NCBI RefSeq assembly: GCF_000429925.1
Contig: NZ_AUCU01000013.1
Span: 62,001 to 126,000, forward strand
Direction: 5' to 3'
DNA from: Desulfatirhabdium butyrativorans DSM 18734
GTDB lineage: Bacteria; Desulfobacterota; Desulfobacteria; Desulfobacterales; Desulfatirhabdiaceae
DNA: 64,000 nt
The translations under genes were made by a program, and so were the position numbers. The notes under the pieces were generated by a model. It saw only the letters and a list, made by a program, of their open reading frames with translations. It was not told the origin of the DNA and made no database searches. Position 1 is the stretch's first letter; each line of letters opens with the position of its first letter. Below, piece by piece: positions 33,342 to 43,235 of the stretch.

Positions 33342-34531
33342 CGACATCAACACCATCGGCTTGGATCGACGCCGCAGATCGGCATATCGCAGGCACTTAC
33401 AAACGCTTTCCCATCGTTCTGACCCGGGGAAAAGGGTGCAGCGTCTGGGACGTGAACGGAAAAGCATACCGGGATTTTGTGGCGGGCATCGCCGTGTGCA
33501 ACCTCGGCCATTGCCATCCGGAAGTGACGGCGGCAGTCTGCGAGCAGGCAGGCCTGCTCGTACATGTTTCGAACCTGTATTACACCCAGCCCCAGATCGA
33601 CGTGGCCCGGATGCTGACAGCCAACAGTTTCGCCGATCGGGTGTTCTTCTGCAACAGCGGGGCGGAGGCCAACGAGGCCGCAATCAAAATCGCCAGAAAG
33701 TATTTTCAGGACAGGGGAGAAACCGATCGTTTCGAGATCGTTTCCATGAAGCAGTCTTTTCATGGTCGGACCATGGCGACGCTTTCGGCAACCGGGCAGG
33801 AAAAAATCCGCAAAGGCTTCGATCCGATTCTGCCGGGATTTCGATTCGTTCCGTACAACGACATCGATGCGCTTCGCGAGAACGTGAATGGTCAAACCTG
33901 TGCCGTTCTGCTCGAACCCATTCAGGGGGAAGGCGGCATTCGTATCCCTGACCCCGGATATCTGCATCAGGTACGGCAAATCTGCGATGTTACGGGTGCG
34001 CTGCTGATCTATGACGAAATTCAAACGGGCATGGGGCGGACTTCAAAGCTCTTCGCCCATGAGCATGACGGTGTCCGGCCCGACATCATGACCCTGGCAA
34101 AAGCACTCGCCAATGGTCTTCCCATGGGCGCCATGCTCTGCACCGAGAAGGTTTCGGCAGCCTTCAGCCCGGGGGCTCATGCATCGACATTCGGCGGAAC
34201 GCCACTGGTGACGGCGGCATCCCGTGCCGTGCTTCGGCTGCTCACGGAAACCGATATTCTAGAACATTGCCGGATCATGGGGGATCGGCTGGCTGGCGGT
34301 TTGCGCGATCTGGCCAGGAGACATTCCGTCGTTCGGGATGTTCGCGGCAAAGGCCTGATGGTCGGCGCCGAAATCGACGGGAAAGGGGCGGATGTGGTCA
34401 TGGCCTGCATGGAAAAGGGATTTTTGATCAATTGCGTTCAGGAAAACGTGCTGCGTTTCGTTCCGCCCCTGGTTGTGGAAGCCGACGATATCGATGCGCT
34501 GCTTTCCTGTCTGGATGAGGTGCTCGGATGA
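33338..34531 (+). CDS. argD: Acetylornithine aminotransferase
   Basis: ArgD is a PLP enzyme that converts N-acetylglutamate semialdehyde to N-acetylornithine and in many bacteria also serves the succinyl-DAP route. The 397-residue product has [36 protein letters not shown] and the PLP-lysine region [16 protein letters not shown]. The ATG at 33338 overlaps the argB stop (ATGA). The argF start likewise overlaps its own stop. Confidence 0.95.
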   Translation: MTTSTPSAWIDAADRHIAGTYKRFPIVLTRGKGCSVWDVNGKAYRDFVAGIAVCNLGHCHPEVTAAVCEQAGLLVHVSNLYYTQPQIDVARMLTANSFADRVFFCNSGAEANEAAIKIARKYFQDRGETDRFEIVSMKQSFHGRTMATLSATGQEKIRKGFDPILPGFRFVPYNDIDALRENVNGQTCAVLLEPIQGEGGIRIPDPGYLHQVRQICDVTGALLIYDEIQTGMGRTSKLFAHEHDGVRPDIMTLAKALANGLPMGAMLCTEKVSAAFSPGAHASTFGGTPLVTAASRAVLRLLTETDILEHCRIMGDRLAGGLRDLARRHSVVRDVRGKGLMVGAEIDGKGADVVMACMEKGFLINCVQENVLRFVPPLVVEADDIDALLSCLDEVLG

Positions 34532-35460
34532 TGAAAAAAGACCTGCTGACCCTGCTGGACCTGAGCAAAGCGGATTTCGACCGGTTGTTCGAGGCCGCGA
34601 TCACATTCAAGAAAAGGCGGAAACAAGGCATTCCGGATCGTCCGCTGATCGGAAAATCGCTTGCCCTGATCTTCGACAAACCCTCCACACGGACCAGGGT
34701 CTCTTTCGAGGCCGCCATGGTGCAACTCGGCGGAACACCGCTCTACATCAACACGCGCGACACGCAGGTCAGCCGCAACGAGCCAATTCGGGATACGGCA
34801 CGGGTTCTGGCCCGTTATGCCGATGGGGTGGCGATACGGACATTTTCACAGGATTTGCTGGAAGAGTTCGCCGAGTTTTCTGCGATTCCGGTCATCAATG
34901 CCCTGACCGACCGCTATCATCCCACCCAGGTGCTGAGCGATCTGATGACTGCCATCGAACGCCTCGGCGGTTATTCGGGGATCCGGGTGGCCTGGATCGG
35001 GGATGGCAACAACGTGGCCCATTCCTGGATCAATGCGGCGGCAATCCTCGGGTTCGATCTCGTGCTTGCCTGTCCGGAAGGCTATCATCCTGATCCTGCG
35101 ATTTTGGAGCGTGCAAAAGAAATGACTACTGGCCGGATTTCGGTTGTTTCCGATCCAAAAGAGGCGGCAACGGGCGCCCATGTCCTGTATACGGATGTCT
35201 GGGCCAGCATGGGGCAGGAATCGGAGCAGGCCGAACGGAAGAAAATCTTTCAGGGTTTCCAGATCAACCGGTCACTCGCTGACCTGGCGGCGCCGGATGC
35301 CATCGTTCTCCATTGTTTGCCCGCCCACCGGGGGGAGGAGATTTCGGATGAGCTCATGGAAGATCCGAAATCGGCGATCTGGGACCAGGCCGAAAACAAG
35401 ATGCATATGAACAAGGCGATTTTGGCCGAATTGATCATGAAAGGAACAGTCCATGCCTGA
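34528..35460 (+). CDS. argF: Ornithine carbamoyltransferase
   Basis: ArgF forms citrulline from ornithine and carbamoyl phosphate. The 310-residue protein has the carbamoyl-phosphate motif [11 protein letters not shown] (about 51-61), [15 protein letters not shown] and the ornithine-binding [14 protein letters not shown]. It overlaps argD by 4 bp and argG by 8 bp. Confidence 0.96.
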   Translation: MMKKDLLTLLDLSKADFDRLFEAAITFKKRRKQGIPDRPLIGKSLALIFDKPSTRTRVSFEAAMVQLGGTPLYINTRDTQVSRNEPIRDTARVLARYADGVAIRTFSQDLLEEFAEFSAIPVINALTDRYHPTQVLSDLMTAIERLGGYSGIRVAWIGDGNNVAHSWINAAAILGFDLVLACPEGYHPDPAILERAKEMTTGRISVVSDPKEAATGAHVLYTDVWASMGQESEQAERKKIFQGFQINRSLADLAAPDAIVLHCLPAHRGEEISDELMEDPKSAIWDQAENKMHMNKAILAELIMKGTVHA

Positions 35461-36667
35461 AAATGTGAAGAAGGTCGTTTTGGCGTACTCCGGCGGCCTG
35501 GATACCTCGGTCATCCTGAAATGGCTGATCGAAACCTACCAATGCCAGGTCATCACCTTTTCGGCCGATATCGGCCAGGATGAGGATCTGGATACGATCC
35601 GAAGCAACGCCGTTTCAACAGGAGCATCCAAGGTCTATATCCTGGATTTGAAGGAAACCTTCGTGCGGGAATTCGTTTTCCCGGCCTTCCGGGCCAACGC
35701 CATTTATGAGGGACAATACCTGCTGGGTACTTCCCTGGCCCGTCCCCTGATCGCCAAATACCAGATGGAAACGGCCCTTGCGGAAAGTGCGGATGCCGTC
35801 AGCCACGGAGCGACCGGCAAGGGGAACGATCAGGTGCGCTTCGAGCTGACCTATTACGCCATCGATCCGCAGATACGGATCATCGCACCCTGGCGGGAAT
35901 GGAACCTGACATCCCGTACGGCCCTCATGGCATACGCCAAGCAGCATGGCATTGCCGTTCCGACCACTCCTGCCAAACCGTACAGCTCCGATGCCAATCT
36001 GCTGCACATCAGCTATGAAGGGGGGATTCTGGAAGACCCCTGGGCGGAGCCACCGGATGATATTTTCAAATTGACCGTTTCTCCCAAAGCGGCTCCCGAC
36101 AAACCCGAGGTGATCGAACTCACTTTTGAAAGCGGCGATCCCGTGGCATTGAACGGGAATCGGATGACCCCGGCCCAGTTGCTCAAGGCGCTCAACGTTC
36201 TGGGCGGGAAAAACGGGATCGGCCGGGTGGATCTGGTCGAAAACCGGTTCGTGGGAATGAAATCCCGCGGTGTGTATGAAACGCCGGGAGGAACGATCCT
36301 GCGGGCCGGCCACATGGCCATGGAATCCATCACCCTGGACCGGGAAGTGATGCATCTTCGGGACAGTCTCATTCCGAAATATGCTGAACTCGTGTATTAC
36401 GGGTTCTGGTTTTCGCCGGAAATGCGGTTGCTGCAGCGCATGATCGATGACACCCAGCAGAATGTATCGGGTGTGGTTCGTCTCGAGCTTTACAAGGGAA
36501 ATTGCCGGGTGCTGGGCCGAAAATCGGACAAGTCATTGTATAGTCTTGATTTTGCTACTTTCGAGGACGAATCGGTTTACCGGCAGAAGGATGCCGAGGG
36601 ATTCATCCGCTTGAATGCGCTTCGTCTGCGGATTCAGAAGCTGATGCAGACGGCTGGATCAAAATGA
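35453..36667 (+). CDS. argG: Argininosuccinate synthase
   Basis: ArgG joins citrulline and aspartate using ATP. The 404-residue protein has the PP-loop [16 protein letters not shown] (about 9-24), [15 protein letters not shown] and [20 protein letters not shown]. The start overlaps argF by 8 bp. Downstream a heptamer array separates it from argH. Confidence 0.96.
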   Translation: MPENVKKVVLAYSGGLDTSVILKWLIETYQCQVITFSADIGQDEDLDTIRSNAVSTGASKVYILDLKETFVREFVFPAFRANAIYEGQYLLGTSLARPLIAKYQMETALAESADAVSHGATGKGNDQVRFELTYYAIDPQIRIIAPWREWNLTSRTALMAYAKQHGIAVPTTPAKPYSSDANLLHISYEGGILEDPWAEPPDDIFKLTVSPKAAPDKPEVIELTFESGDPVALNGNRMTPAQLLKALNVLGGKNGIGRVDLVENRFVGMKSRGVYETPGGTILRAGHMAMESITLDREVMHLRDSLIPKYAELVYYGFWFSPEMRLLQRMIDDTQQNVSGVVRLELYKGNCRVLGRKSDKSLYSLDFATFEDESVYRQKDAEGFIRLNALRLRIQKLMQTAGSK

Positions 36668-36674
36668 TTTCCCA

Positions 36675-36734
36675 AGTCAGGAGTCAGAAGTCAGGAGTCA
36701 GAAGTCAGGAGTCAGAAGCCAGAAGTCAGAAGAA
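36675..36734. repeat. Heptamer array GTCAGGA/GTCAGAA
   Basis: Eight units, mostly alternating between GTCAGGA and GTCAGAA. Related arrays lie at 48223 (same strand) and 52455 (reverse complement). Confidence 0.9.
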
Positions 36735-36762
36735 AAGCGGATGAAGCCTATTCCTACGGATG

Positions 36763-36791
36763 TAGGGGCGGGTTTGAAACCCGCCCCTACA
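36763..36791. repeat. GTAGGGGCGGGTTT palindrome
   Basis: GTAGGGGCGGGTTT, one base, then AAACCCGCCCCTAC: a 14-bp perfect inverted repeat. Nearly the same palindrome is at 52305-52334. Confidence 0.85.
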
Positions 36792-36930
36792 TGGGCGATT
36801 CCGGATGAATCCCGTCTTTGGCGGGAGGAATCCAGTTCTGCGATCGCGGGATTTCAACTCGTTCTGGAAGATGGCTTTCGATGGCGTGACAGGCCACTGC
36901 CCACATTTTCATGATAAGGAGTACGAGAAA

Positions 36931-38394
36931 TTGGCTGAAAAACCCTGGGATGGCCGATTCAGCGAAAAAACCGATCGAAGCGTCGAATTGTTCACGTCAT
37001 CGATCGATATCGACAAAAGGCTATATGCCCATGACATTGACGGCAGCATCGCTCACTGCCGGATGCTTGGACGGCAGGGCATCATTGCAGAGGAGGAGGC
37101 CGACACCCTGATCCAGGGACTCGGTGTCATCAAGCGGGAAATCCAGAGAGGCCGCTTCGAATTCGATCATGCCCTGGAAGACATCCACATGCATATCGAA
37201 ACCCGCCTCTTCCAGGAAGTGGGAAAGACCGCTCAAAAATTGCATACGGCGCGGAGCAGAAACGATCAGGTCGCACTGGATACCCGGCTCTATGTTCGGG
37301 AACAAACCCAGGCGGTTATTGATCTTCTGGTCGCGTTGCAACGGGTCCTGGTTCGACTGGCTGAAAAGCATATCGATGCCATCATGCCTGGGTACACCCA
37401 TTTGCAGCGGGCGCAACCGATCCTGCTCAGCCATCATCTGATGGCGTATACGGAGATGTTTCGCAGGGATGAATGCCGTTTTTCGGACAGTCTCAAACGT
37501 ACCGACGTGTTGCCGCTCGGCAGTGCTGCGCTTGCCGGAACGACCTATCCAATCGACAGGCTTTTTGTCGCCGAGCAACTGCATTTCCGTGAAGTTTCGG
37601 CCAACAGCATCGATGCCGTTTCAGATCGGGATTTCGTCCTGGAGTTCCTGTCGAATGCCGCCATCTGCATGGTGCATTTGAGCAGGCTCTCGGAAGAGCT
37701 GGTGATGTGGTCGAGCATGGAGTTCGGGTTTATCGAGATATCGGATGCATTTGCCACGGGCAGCAGCATCATGCCCCAGAAAAAAAATCCGGATGTGGCG
37801 GAGCTGGTCCGAGGCAAAACCGGCAGGGTTTTTGGGGCCATGATTGCGGTTTTCACCTTGATGAAATCTCTGCCCCTGGCGTATAACCGGGACATGCAGG
37901 AAGACAAGCCACAGCTTTTCGATGCCTGTGATACGCTCAAGGCATGTTTGTCCATCATGGCGCGCATGTTGCCTGCCATCCGTTTTCGAAAGGAGCGCAT
38001 GCGGGAGGCTGCAACCCGTGGTTTTCTCAACGCAACCGATTTTGCGGATTATCTGACGGCCAAGGGCATGGCATTTCGCGAGGCGCATGGATGCGCCGGA
38101 AAAGCCGTTGCCTACGCGCTGAGCCAAAACCGGGAACTCGATGAACTCAGTCTCGAAGAACTCAAATCGATTTCTTCTCTGATTGGGGAAGACATTTATG
38201 AAGTCTTGAAGCCCGAGCGCATGATTGAAAGAAGACTGTCGGTTGGCGGCACATCCTTCCGCAACGTTTTGGCGGCTATCAACGAGGCGCAGGGTCGCCT
38301 CGGCATGCAACCGGATGAGCCCGCAATGGAAGCCAATACCTCAACAAAAGCGGCCGGATCATCGGCCGCTCATGAAGAAACCGGGAAAGGATAA
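36931..38394 (+). CDS. argH: Argininosuccinate lyase
   Basis: ArgH releases fumarate and arginine in the last arginine step. From TTG at 36931 the protein has 487 residues: KPWDGRFSEKTDRSVELFTSS at the start, TARSRNDQVALDTRL, HLQRAQPILLSHHL and the signature GSSIMPQKKNPDVAEL. The TTG is preferred because AAGGAG lies nine bases upstream (36916-36921); the longer frame to 36805 runs through repeat DNA. About 30 extra residues after the usual end (EANTSTKAAGSSAAHEETGK) look disordered. Confidence 0.94.
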   Translation: MAEKPWDGRFSEKTDRSVELFTSSIDIDKRLYAHDIDGSIAHCRMLGRQGIIAEEEADTLIQGLGVIKREIQRGRFEFDHALEDIHMHIETRLFQEVGKTAQKLHTARSRNDQVALDTRLYVREQTQAVIDLLVALQRVLVRLAEKHIDAIMPGYTHLQRAQPILLSHHLMAYTEMFRRDECRFSDSLKRTDVLPLGSAALAGTTYPIDRLFVAEQLHFREVSANSIDAVSDRDFVLEFLSNAAICMVHLSRLSEELVMWSSMEFGFIEISDAFATGSSIMPQKKNPDVAELVRGKTGRVFGAMIAVFTLMKSLPLAYNRDMQEDKPQLFDACDTLKACLSIMARMLPAIRFRKERMREAATRGFLNATDFADYLTAKGMAFREAHGCAGKAVAYALSQNRELDELSLEELKSISSLIGEDIYEVLKPERMIERRLSVGGTSFRNVLAAINEAQGRLGMQPDEPAMEANTSTKAAGSSAAHEETGKG

Positions 38395-38397
38395 GGC

Positions 38398-38850
38398 ATG
38401 AAGAGGGTATCAACTCCATGGATCGCTGCGACATGCATCCTGATCGGATTGTGTGTCCTGATTTCAACGGGATGCGGGAAAAAGGCTTATCCGGTTTCAC
38501 CGGGGCAGAAAATTCCGGTGCAGCATGCAACGGATCTTCAGGCCAGAATGCTTCAGGGACAGGCCGAACTTGTCTGGACGGTGCCGGCGTCTCCTGCCGT
38601 TGCGCTCAGTCGGTTTGTGGTATACAAGGCCTCCCGCGCCTTGTCCGAAGGAGAATGCAAAGGATGCCCGCTGCTCTTTTCGAAACTTTCGGAGTGGCCG
38701 GTGATTTCCAGCAGATCCGGCGTTCCCGTCAAAATGAGGGTCCTCGATCCTGTCGAAACGGGCTATGTGTATTTCTACAAGGTTGTGGGGATCGATACAG
38801 CCGGTCTGAGTGGAAAAGATTCCAACGTAGCCGAATTGGCCGTGCCGTGA
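38398..38850 (+). CDS. Lipoprotein with a fibronectin type III-like domain
   Basis: The 150-residue protein has a lipoprotein signal (hydrophobic core then LISTGCGKK, lipidation Cys26) and a beta-rich rest: ARMLQGQAELVWTVP, LSRFVVYKAS and ETGYVYFYKVVGIDTAGLSG, typical of one fibronectin type III repeat. It starts 3 bp after argH and precedes lysA, the place where other proteobacteria have the small lipoprotein LptM (YifL, start GCGKKGPL); GCGKKAYPV is similar, but this one is larger. Confidence 0.78.
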   Translation: MKRVSTPWIAATCILIGLCVLISTGCGKKAYPVSPGQKIPVQHATDLQARMLQGQAELVWTVPASPAVALSRFVVYKASRALSEGECKGCPLLFSKLSEWPVISSRSGVPVKMRVLDPVETGYVYFYKVVGIDTAGLSGKDSNVAELAVP

Positions 38851-38898
38851 ACCATGAATTCCCTTTGCCGAACCCATTACCGGAATCCATGAGCGAAT

Positions 38899-40152
38899 AT
38901 GCATCACTTTACCTATCAAAACGACATCCTTCATTGTGAAGATGTATCCGTGGCGGACATCGCCGATGCCATCGGCACCCCTGTCTATGTTTACAGCCAT
39001 GCGACCTTGACCCGTCATTTCCATGCCTTCGATTCCGCGTTCGATGGGGTGGAGCGGCTCGTCTGCTATTCAGCCAAGGCCAACACTTCTCTCGGGGTTT
39101 TGAAGACCCTTTGCGATCAGGGGGCGGGTCTGGATATTGTATCGGGCGGCGAGCTGTTCAAAGGGCTGAAAGCCGGATTTAGACCGGATACCATCGTCTA
39201 TTCAGGCGTTGGAAAGCGTATCGATGAAATCGATTTTGCGCTGAACAGCGACATTCTCATGTTCAACATCGAGTCGCGGGAAGAGCTCGATGTGCTCCAG
39301 GAACGGGCCAAAACGCTCGGGAAAACGGCCCGGATTGCCATCCGTGTCAATCCGGATGTCGATCCGAAGACCCATCCGCATATTTCGACGGGACTGAAGA
39401 AGAATAAATTCGGCATCGACATCGAAAGCGCCATGGAAACATACGCTGCAGCCAGCCGCATGGATCATGTGGCCATCGTCGGCGTCGATTGTCATATCGG
39501 AAGCCAGATTACCCAGGTGCATCCTTTCGAGGAAGCGCTTCAGAGTCTCATCGAACTGATCGATCGGTTGAAGGCCATGGGTATCGATATCCGGTATCTC
39601 GATATGGGCGGAGGGCTGGGGATCACGTATCGGGACGAGCAGCCGCCGCACCCTACAGAATATGCGGCGGCCATTCGAAAGGCCCTATCCGGCAGGAAGC
39701 TGTGTATGGTTTTCGAACCCGGCAGGGTTCTGGTCGGAAACGCCGGCATTCTGGTTACCAGGGTCCTGTACCGGAAGCATGCGCCGTCCAAGGAGTTTGT
39801 CATTGTCGATGCGGGGATGAACGATTTGCTGCGCCCTGTTCTGTACGGCGCTTTTCACGATATCCGACCGGTTGTCCGCCATGCCGATCCGGATGAAATG
39901 GTGGCGGATGTGGTTGGCCCGATCTGCGAGTCGGGGGATTTTCTGGCCCAGATGCGCAGCATGCCCGCCGTCGTTCGGGGAGATCTTCTGGTTGTCATGA
40001 GTGCAGGTGCCTACGGCTTTACGATGTCCTCCAACTACTGTTCGAGATTGCGCGCCGCCGAGGTTCTGGTGACGGGAGATCGGTATGCCGTTATCCGGGA
40101 GCGGGAAACATTTGAGGATTTGATCCGGAAAGAGTCGATACCCGATGCATAA
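38899..40152 (+). CDS. lysA: Diaminopimelate decarboxylase
   Basis: LysA decarboxylates meso-diaminopimelate to lysine using PLP. The 417-residue protein has YSAKANTSLGVLKTL with the PLP lysine (about 58), the GVDCHIGSQIT segment, LDMGGGLGI and GPICESGDFLA with the catalytic Cys. Its end overlaps dapF by 8 bp. Confidence 0.95.
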   Translation: MHHFTYQNDILHCEDVSVADIADAIGTPVYVYSHATLTRHFHAFDSAFDGVERLVCYSAKANTSLGVLKTLCDQGAGLDIVSGGELFKGLKAGFRPDTIVYSGVGKRIDEIDFALNSDILMFNIESREELDVLQERAKTLGKTARIAIRVNPDVDPKTHPHISTGLKKNKFGIDIESAMETYAAASRMDHVAIVGVDCHIGSQITQVHPFEEALQSLIELIDRLKAMGIDIRYLDMGGGLGITYRDEQPPHPTEYAAAIRKALSGRKLCMVFEPGRVLVGNAGILVTRVLYRKHAPSKEFVIVDAGMNDLLRPVLYGAFHDIRPVVRHADPDEMVADVVGPICESGDFLAQMRSMPAVVRGDLLVVMSAGAYGFTMSSNYCSRLRAAEVLVTGDRYAVIRERETFEDLIRKESIPDA

Positions 40153-40975
40153 CATCCCATTTTATAAGATGAGTGGCGCTGGGAACGATTTCATCATCAT
40201 CGACAACCGGGTTCCGGTGGTCGACGAGAATCGGCTGAATAAGCTCATTGTAGGCGCTTGCAGACGAAAACTCTCCGTCGGCGCAGACGGGGTGATTTTG
40301 ATCGAGAAATCACAGAATGCCGATTTCCGGTGGCGCTTCTACAATGCAGACGGATCCGAGGCCGAGATGTGCGGAAATGGCGCGCGATGTGCCGCACGCA
40401 TCGCCTCCCTTCTCGGGATCGGAAAGAACGGCAGGGTTTGTTTCGAAACAGGCGCCGGGGTGATCGAGGCCGAAGTGTTTGCATCCGGAAATGCGAAAAT
40501 TCGCCTTACGGAACCCTCTCCAGCTTCCATTGATCGGGAGATCGTTCTTTCGGGCGGAAAGAACCGCATCAGTTTCGTCAACACGGGCGTTCCCCATGTG
40601 GTGATGGAGGTTTCTGAAATCGGCGGCATCGATGTGAAAGCGCTGGGCCGGGAAATTCGCCGGCACGCCGATTTTTCACCCGCCGGAACGAACGTCAACT
40701 TTGTCAGTGCGCAGGAAACGGGGCGCCTTGCCATTCGCACCTATGAAAGAGGGGTGGAAGACGAGACCCTGGCCTGTGGAACCGGGGCGAGCGCGGCGGC
40801 GCTGGTTATGGCCCAAAAATACGGGTGGCCTTCACCCATTGCCGTCGATACCCGGAGCGGTTCCCTCCTGACGATCCATTTTGAACGGTCCGATGGCGGG
40901 TTTTCGAACCTGTTTCTGGAAGGCGATGCGCGAATCATTTACAAGGCCGAGCTTTCGGAAGAAGCGTGGGCATAG
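40145..40975 (+). CDS. dapF: Diaminopimelate epimerase
   Basis: DapF interconverts LL- and meso-diaminopimelate without cofactor. The 276 residues have FYKMSGAGNDFIIID, the first catalytic Cys in AEMCGNGARC (about 76-85) and the second in DETLACGTGASAAA. It sits between lysA and dapL in one operon, 12 bp before dapL. Confidence 0.95.
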   Translation: MHNIPFYKMSGAGNDFIIIDNRVPVVDENRLNKLIVGACRRKLSVGADGVILIEKSQNADFRWRFYNADGSEAEMCGNGARCAARIASLLGIGKNGRVCFETGAGVIEAEVFASGNAKIRLTEPSPASIDREIVLSGGKNRISFVNTGVPHVVMEVSEIGGIDVKALGREIRRHADFSPAGTNVNFVSAQETGRLAIRTYERGVEDETLACGTGASAAALVMAQKYGWPSPIAVDTRSGSLLTIHFERSDGGFSNLFLEGDARIIYKAELSEEAWA

Positions 40976-40987
40976 AAAGGGAATTGC

Positions 40988-42163
40988 ATGAGCGTTACGG
41001 TTGAACTGGCTGAACGGGTAAAATTGCTGCCGCCCTATCTTTTCAAGGAAATCGACGAGCAAAAGGCGGCCATCCGGAAACAGGGCGTGGATATCATCGA
41101 TCTGGGTGTCGGGGATCCGGACATGCCAACCCCTCCCCACATCATCGACGCGCTCGACCTGGCGGCCAACGATCCGGCCAATCACCGCTATCCATCGTAT
41201 TCCGGCATGGTGGGTTTCAATGAGGCCGTGGCCCGTTGGTACGGGCGCCGGTTCGGCGTCGATCTCGATCCCAACCGGGAAGTGATCACCCTGATCGGCT
41301 CCAAGGAAGGGATTGCCCATATTCCTCTGGCCTATATCAATCCGGGGGACCTGGCTCTGGCGACAAGCCCCGGCTACCCGGTGTACCACACCGGCGTGCA
41401 GTTCGCCGGAGGCAGCACCTATTTTCTCGATTTGAAAAAAGAAAACGGTTTTCTGCCCGATCTGGACGCCATTCCCGCCGATGTTCGGAGGAAGGCGAAG
41501 CTTGTGTTCGTCAACTACCCGAACAATCCGACATCCACCGTTGCGGAAGCCGATTTCTACGAGAGACTGGTGCGATTTGCCGAGACGAACAACATTCTTG
41601 TCTGCCACGATGCGGCTTATTCCGAGATCGCCTTTGACGGATACACGCCCAGAAGTTTTTTGCAGACGCCCGGCGCCAAGGAAGTCGGGATCGAATTTCA
41701 TTCCCTGTCCAAAACATACAACATGACCGGCTGGCGGCTGGGGTTCGCCGTCGGCAGGGCGGATGTCATCCAGGCATTGGGAAAAATCAAAAGCAACATC
41801 GACTCCGGGGCATTCCAGGCCGTTCAGTATGCCGGGATCGTCGCTCTCGACGGCGATCAGCGTTGCCTGAGCGAAATCAATGCCGAATACCAGAAGCGCC
41901 GGGATATTCTGGTTGCCGGTCTGAGGCGGCTCGGGTTCAGCTTCGAGGCGCCGAAGGCGACATTCTATGTTTGGGTGGAAGTGCCCAAAGGCTATACTTC
42001 CAAGCAGTTTGCCGGGCTTTTGTTGCAGAAGGCAGGTATCGTCGTCACGCCGGGGAACGGATTCGGTGAAGCCGGGGAAGGCTATTTTCGCATCGCGATG
42101 ACCGTCCCGAGCGATCGCATCGCCGAGGCGCTCGATCGGATCGATCGGGCAAAGGTTTGGTGA
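40988..42163 (+). CDS. dapL: LL-diaminopimelate aminotransferase
   Basis: DapL converts tetrahydrodipicolinate directly to LL-diaminopimelate, bypassing the acylated DapD/C/E route. The 391-residue PLP enzyme has [44 protein letters not shown] and the PLP-lysine motif [15 protein letters not shown]. With dapF and lysA beside it, lysine synthesis by the DapL route is well supported. dapA is more than 40 kb away and dapB is not in the window. Confidence 0.92.
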   Translation: MSVTVELAERVKLLPPYLFKEIDEQKAAIRKQGVDIIDLGVGDPDMPTPPHIIDALDLAANDPANHRYPSYSGMVGFNEAVARWYGRRFGVDLDPNREVITLIGSKEGIAHIPLAYINPGDLALATSPGYPVYHTGVQFAGGSTYFLDLKKENGFLPDLDAIPADVRRKAKLVFVNYPNNPTSTVAEADFYERLVRFAETNNILVCHDAAYSEIAFDGYTPRSFLQTPGAKEVGIEFHSLSKTYNMTGWRLGFAVGRADVIQALGKIKSNIDSGAFQAVQYAGIVALDGDQRCLSEINAEYQKRRDILVAGLRRLGFSFEAPKATFYVWVEVPKGYTSKQFAGLLLQKAGIVVTPGNGFGEAGEGYFRIAMTVPSDRIAEALDRIDRAKVW

Positions 42164-42766
42164 ATGACGCACACGGCATGGATCGGTTTCGGATCGAACC
42201 TGGGGGACAAGATCGCCAATTGCCGTTTTGGGCTCGCCTGCCTGATGGCTACCGGCATCGGATCGGCAGGCGTCGTTTCCCGGCTCTACCGGACGGCACC
42301 CATGCATGTACTGGATCAGGACTGGTTCGTCAACGGTGTCGCCCGCCTGGAAACCGGGCTTGATCCGGAGGCCCTGCTCGATGTCCTGCAGGACATTCAG
42401 CGGCGGGCGGGACGAACGGAAGGCGGCGTTCGTTTCGGGCCGAGAATTCTCGATCTCGACATCCTCTTTTACGATGCATGCATTCTGGTTGGTCCGCGGT
42501 TGATCCTCCCTCACCCGAGACTTCATGAAAGGCGCTTTGTTCTCCAACCCGCCTGCGATATCGATCCGTGCTGGATTCATCCAGTCATCGGCTCGGATCT
42601 GAAAACGCTGCTGAGCGGTGTTCAGCAGCCGGAAACCAGTGTACAGGTGATTGATGATCCGAATAGCGATTCTCTTTTTGTTGGGATATCTGGGCTTTCG
42701 TTTGCTCAAGGCGGCCATTATCGGCAACATTCGAAAGGATGTCGATTCGAAGCGCCCGGAAAATGA
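42164..42766 (+). CDS. folK: 2-amino-4-hydroxy-6-hydroxymethyldihydropteridine pyrophosphokinase
   Basis: FolK transfers pyrophosphate to the pterin in folate synthesis. The protein begins WIGFGSNLGDKIANC, has VNGVARLETGLDPEALLDVLQ, GPRILDLDILFYDA and LPHPRLHERRFVLQPACDI. The conserved part ends near residue 155 (LKTLLSGV); the remaining 45 residues overlap the next gene in another frame and are not family-like, so the natural stop may have been lost by mutation. The start follows the dapL stop immediately. Confidence 0.93.
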   Translation: MTHTAWIGFGSNLGDKIANCRFGLACLMATGIGSAGVVSRLYRTAPMHVLDQDWFVNGVARLETGLDPEALLDVLQDIQRRAGRTEGGVRFGPRILDLDILFYDACILVGPRLILPHPRLHERRFVLQPACDIDPCWIHPVIGSDLKTLLSGVQQPETSVQVIDDPNSDSLFVGISGLSFAQGGHYRQHSKGCRFEAPGK

Positions 42767-42914
42767 TGCATTGACGGACATGATGATCCAGGATCCCGTC
42801 TGCGGGGTCTATTTCCCCCAAAGAAGCGGATATCCACTGGATGTCGGTGGGAAAACCCTTTATTTCTGCAGTGCGGAATGCCGGGAGAAATATCGCAAGC
42901 AGCAAACCGGGTGA
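42654..42914 (+). CDS. Small membrane protein with YHS/PP0621-like cysteine domain
   Basis: The 86 residues from ATG 42654 (AGGTG upstream) have one N-terminal membrane helix (IRIAILFLLGYLGFRLLKAAI) and a C-terminal metal-binding-like part: DPVCGVYFPQRSGYPLDVGG followed by TLYFCSAECREKY. The DPVCG...YFCSxxC pattern is that of the PP0621/YHS group, suggested to bind metal through cysteines. Over 110 bp overlap the folK 3' end in a different frame. Confidence 0.8.
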   Translation: MIRIAILFLLGYLGFRLLKAAIIGNIRKDVDSKRPENDALTDMMIQDPVCGVYFPQRSGYPLDVGGKTLYFCSAECREKYRKQQTG

Positions 42915-43235
42915 TTGATCGTTAACATCGGTCCCTCCGCAACGTGAGGGATAATCGTTGCTGTTGTCCTTGTCCTTATCGTTATCGTTATCGTTGTCGT
43001 TGTCGTTGTCGTTGTCGTTATCGTTGTCGTTGTCGTTGTCGTTATCGTTGTCGTTGTCGTTGTCGTTATCGTAATCGTTGTCGTAATCGTAATTCCATGC
43101 GCTCGTTAACCCGGTCTTCGCCGGAATGACGACCGGATTTTCATCTCCGGGGTGTCGACACGGCTATGGACATTTCTTGCGGCGGGGTCAATCAACCTCA
43201 CGTTACGCATTTGCATCTCAGGAAAGGTCAATGCA
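42915..43235. other. Repeat-filled gap upstream of the transaldolase gene
   Basis: Apart from the hexamer array and extragenic palindrome, the last about 90 bp (from 43145) are unique DNA with the ribosome site AGGAAAGG for the next gene. No promoter is obvious. Confidence 0.6.
42953..43094. repeat. Hexamer array, about 23 units (CGTTGT/CGTTAT/CGTAAT)
   Basis: The longest hexamer array of the window. It is preceded by CCCTCCGCAACGTGAGGGAT and ends in CGTAATTCC, as at 58032 and 52128. Afterwards the extragenic palindrome CCGGTCTTCGCCGG and GACCGGATTTTCATCTCCGG follow, the same context as at 18260-18420. Confidence 0.9.

Larger units (their letters stand above)
36668..36930. other. Repeat-bearing gap between argG and argH
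   Basis: It contains a GTCAGGA/GTCAGAA heptamer array (36675-36734), a GTAGGGGCGGGTTT palindrome (36763-36791) and remnants of the GGCGGGAGGAATCCAGTTCTG repeat also seen near 24415 and 48350. A forward frame crosses part of it into argH but is not conserved protein. Confidence 0.7.

Noticed and set aside
40832-42781. 649-residue reverse ORF opposite dapL and folK
   Set aside because: Antisense shadow; the forward genes carry diagnostic motifs.
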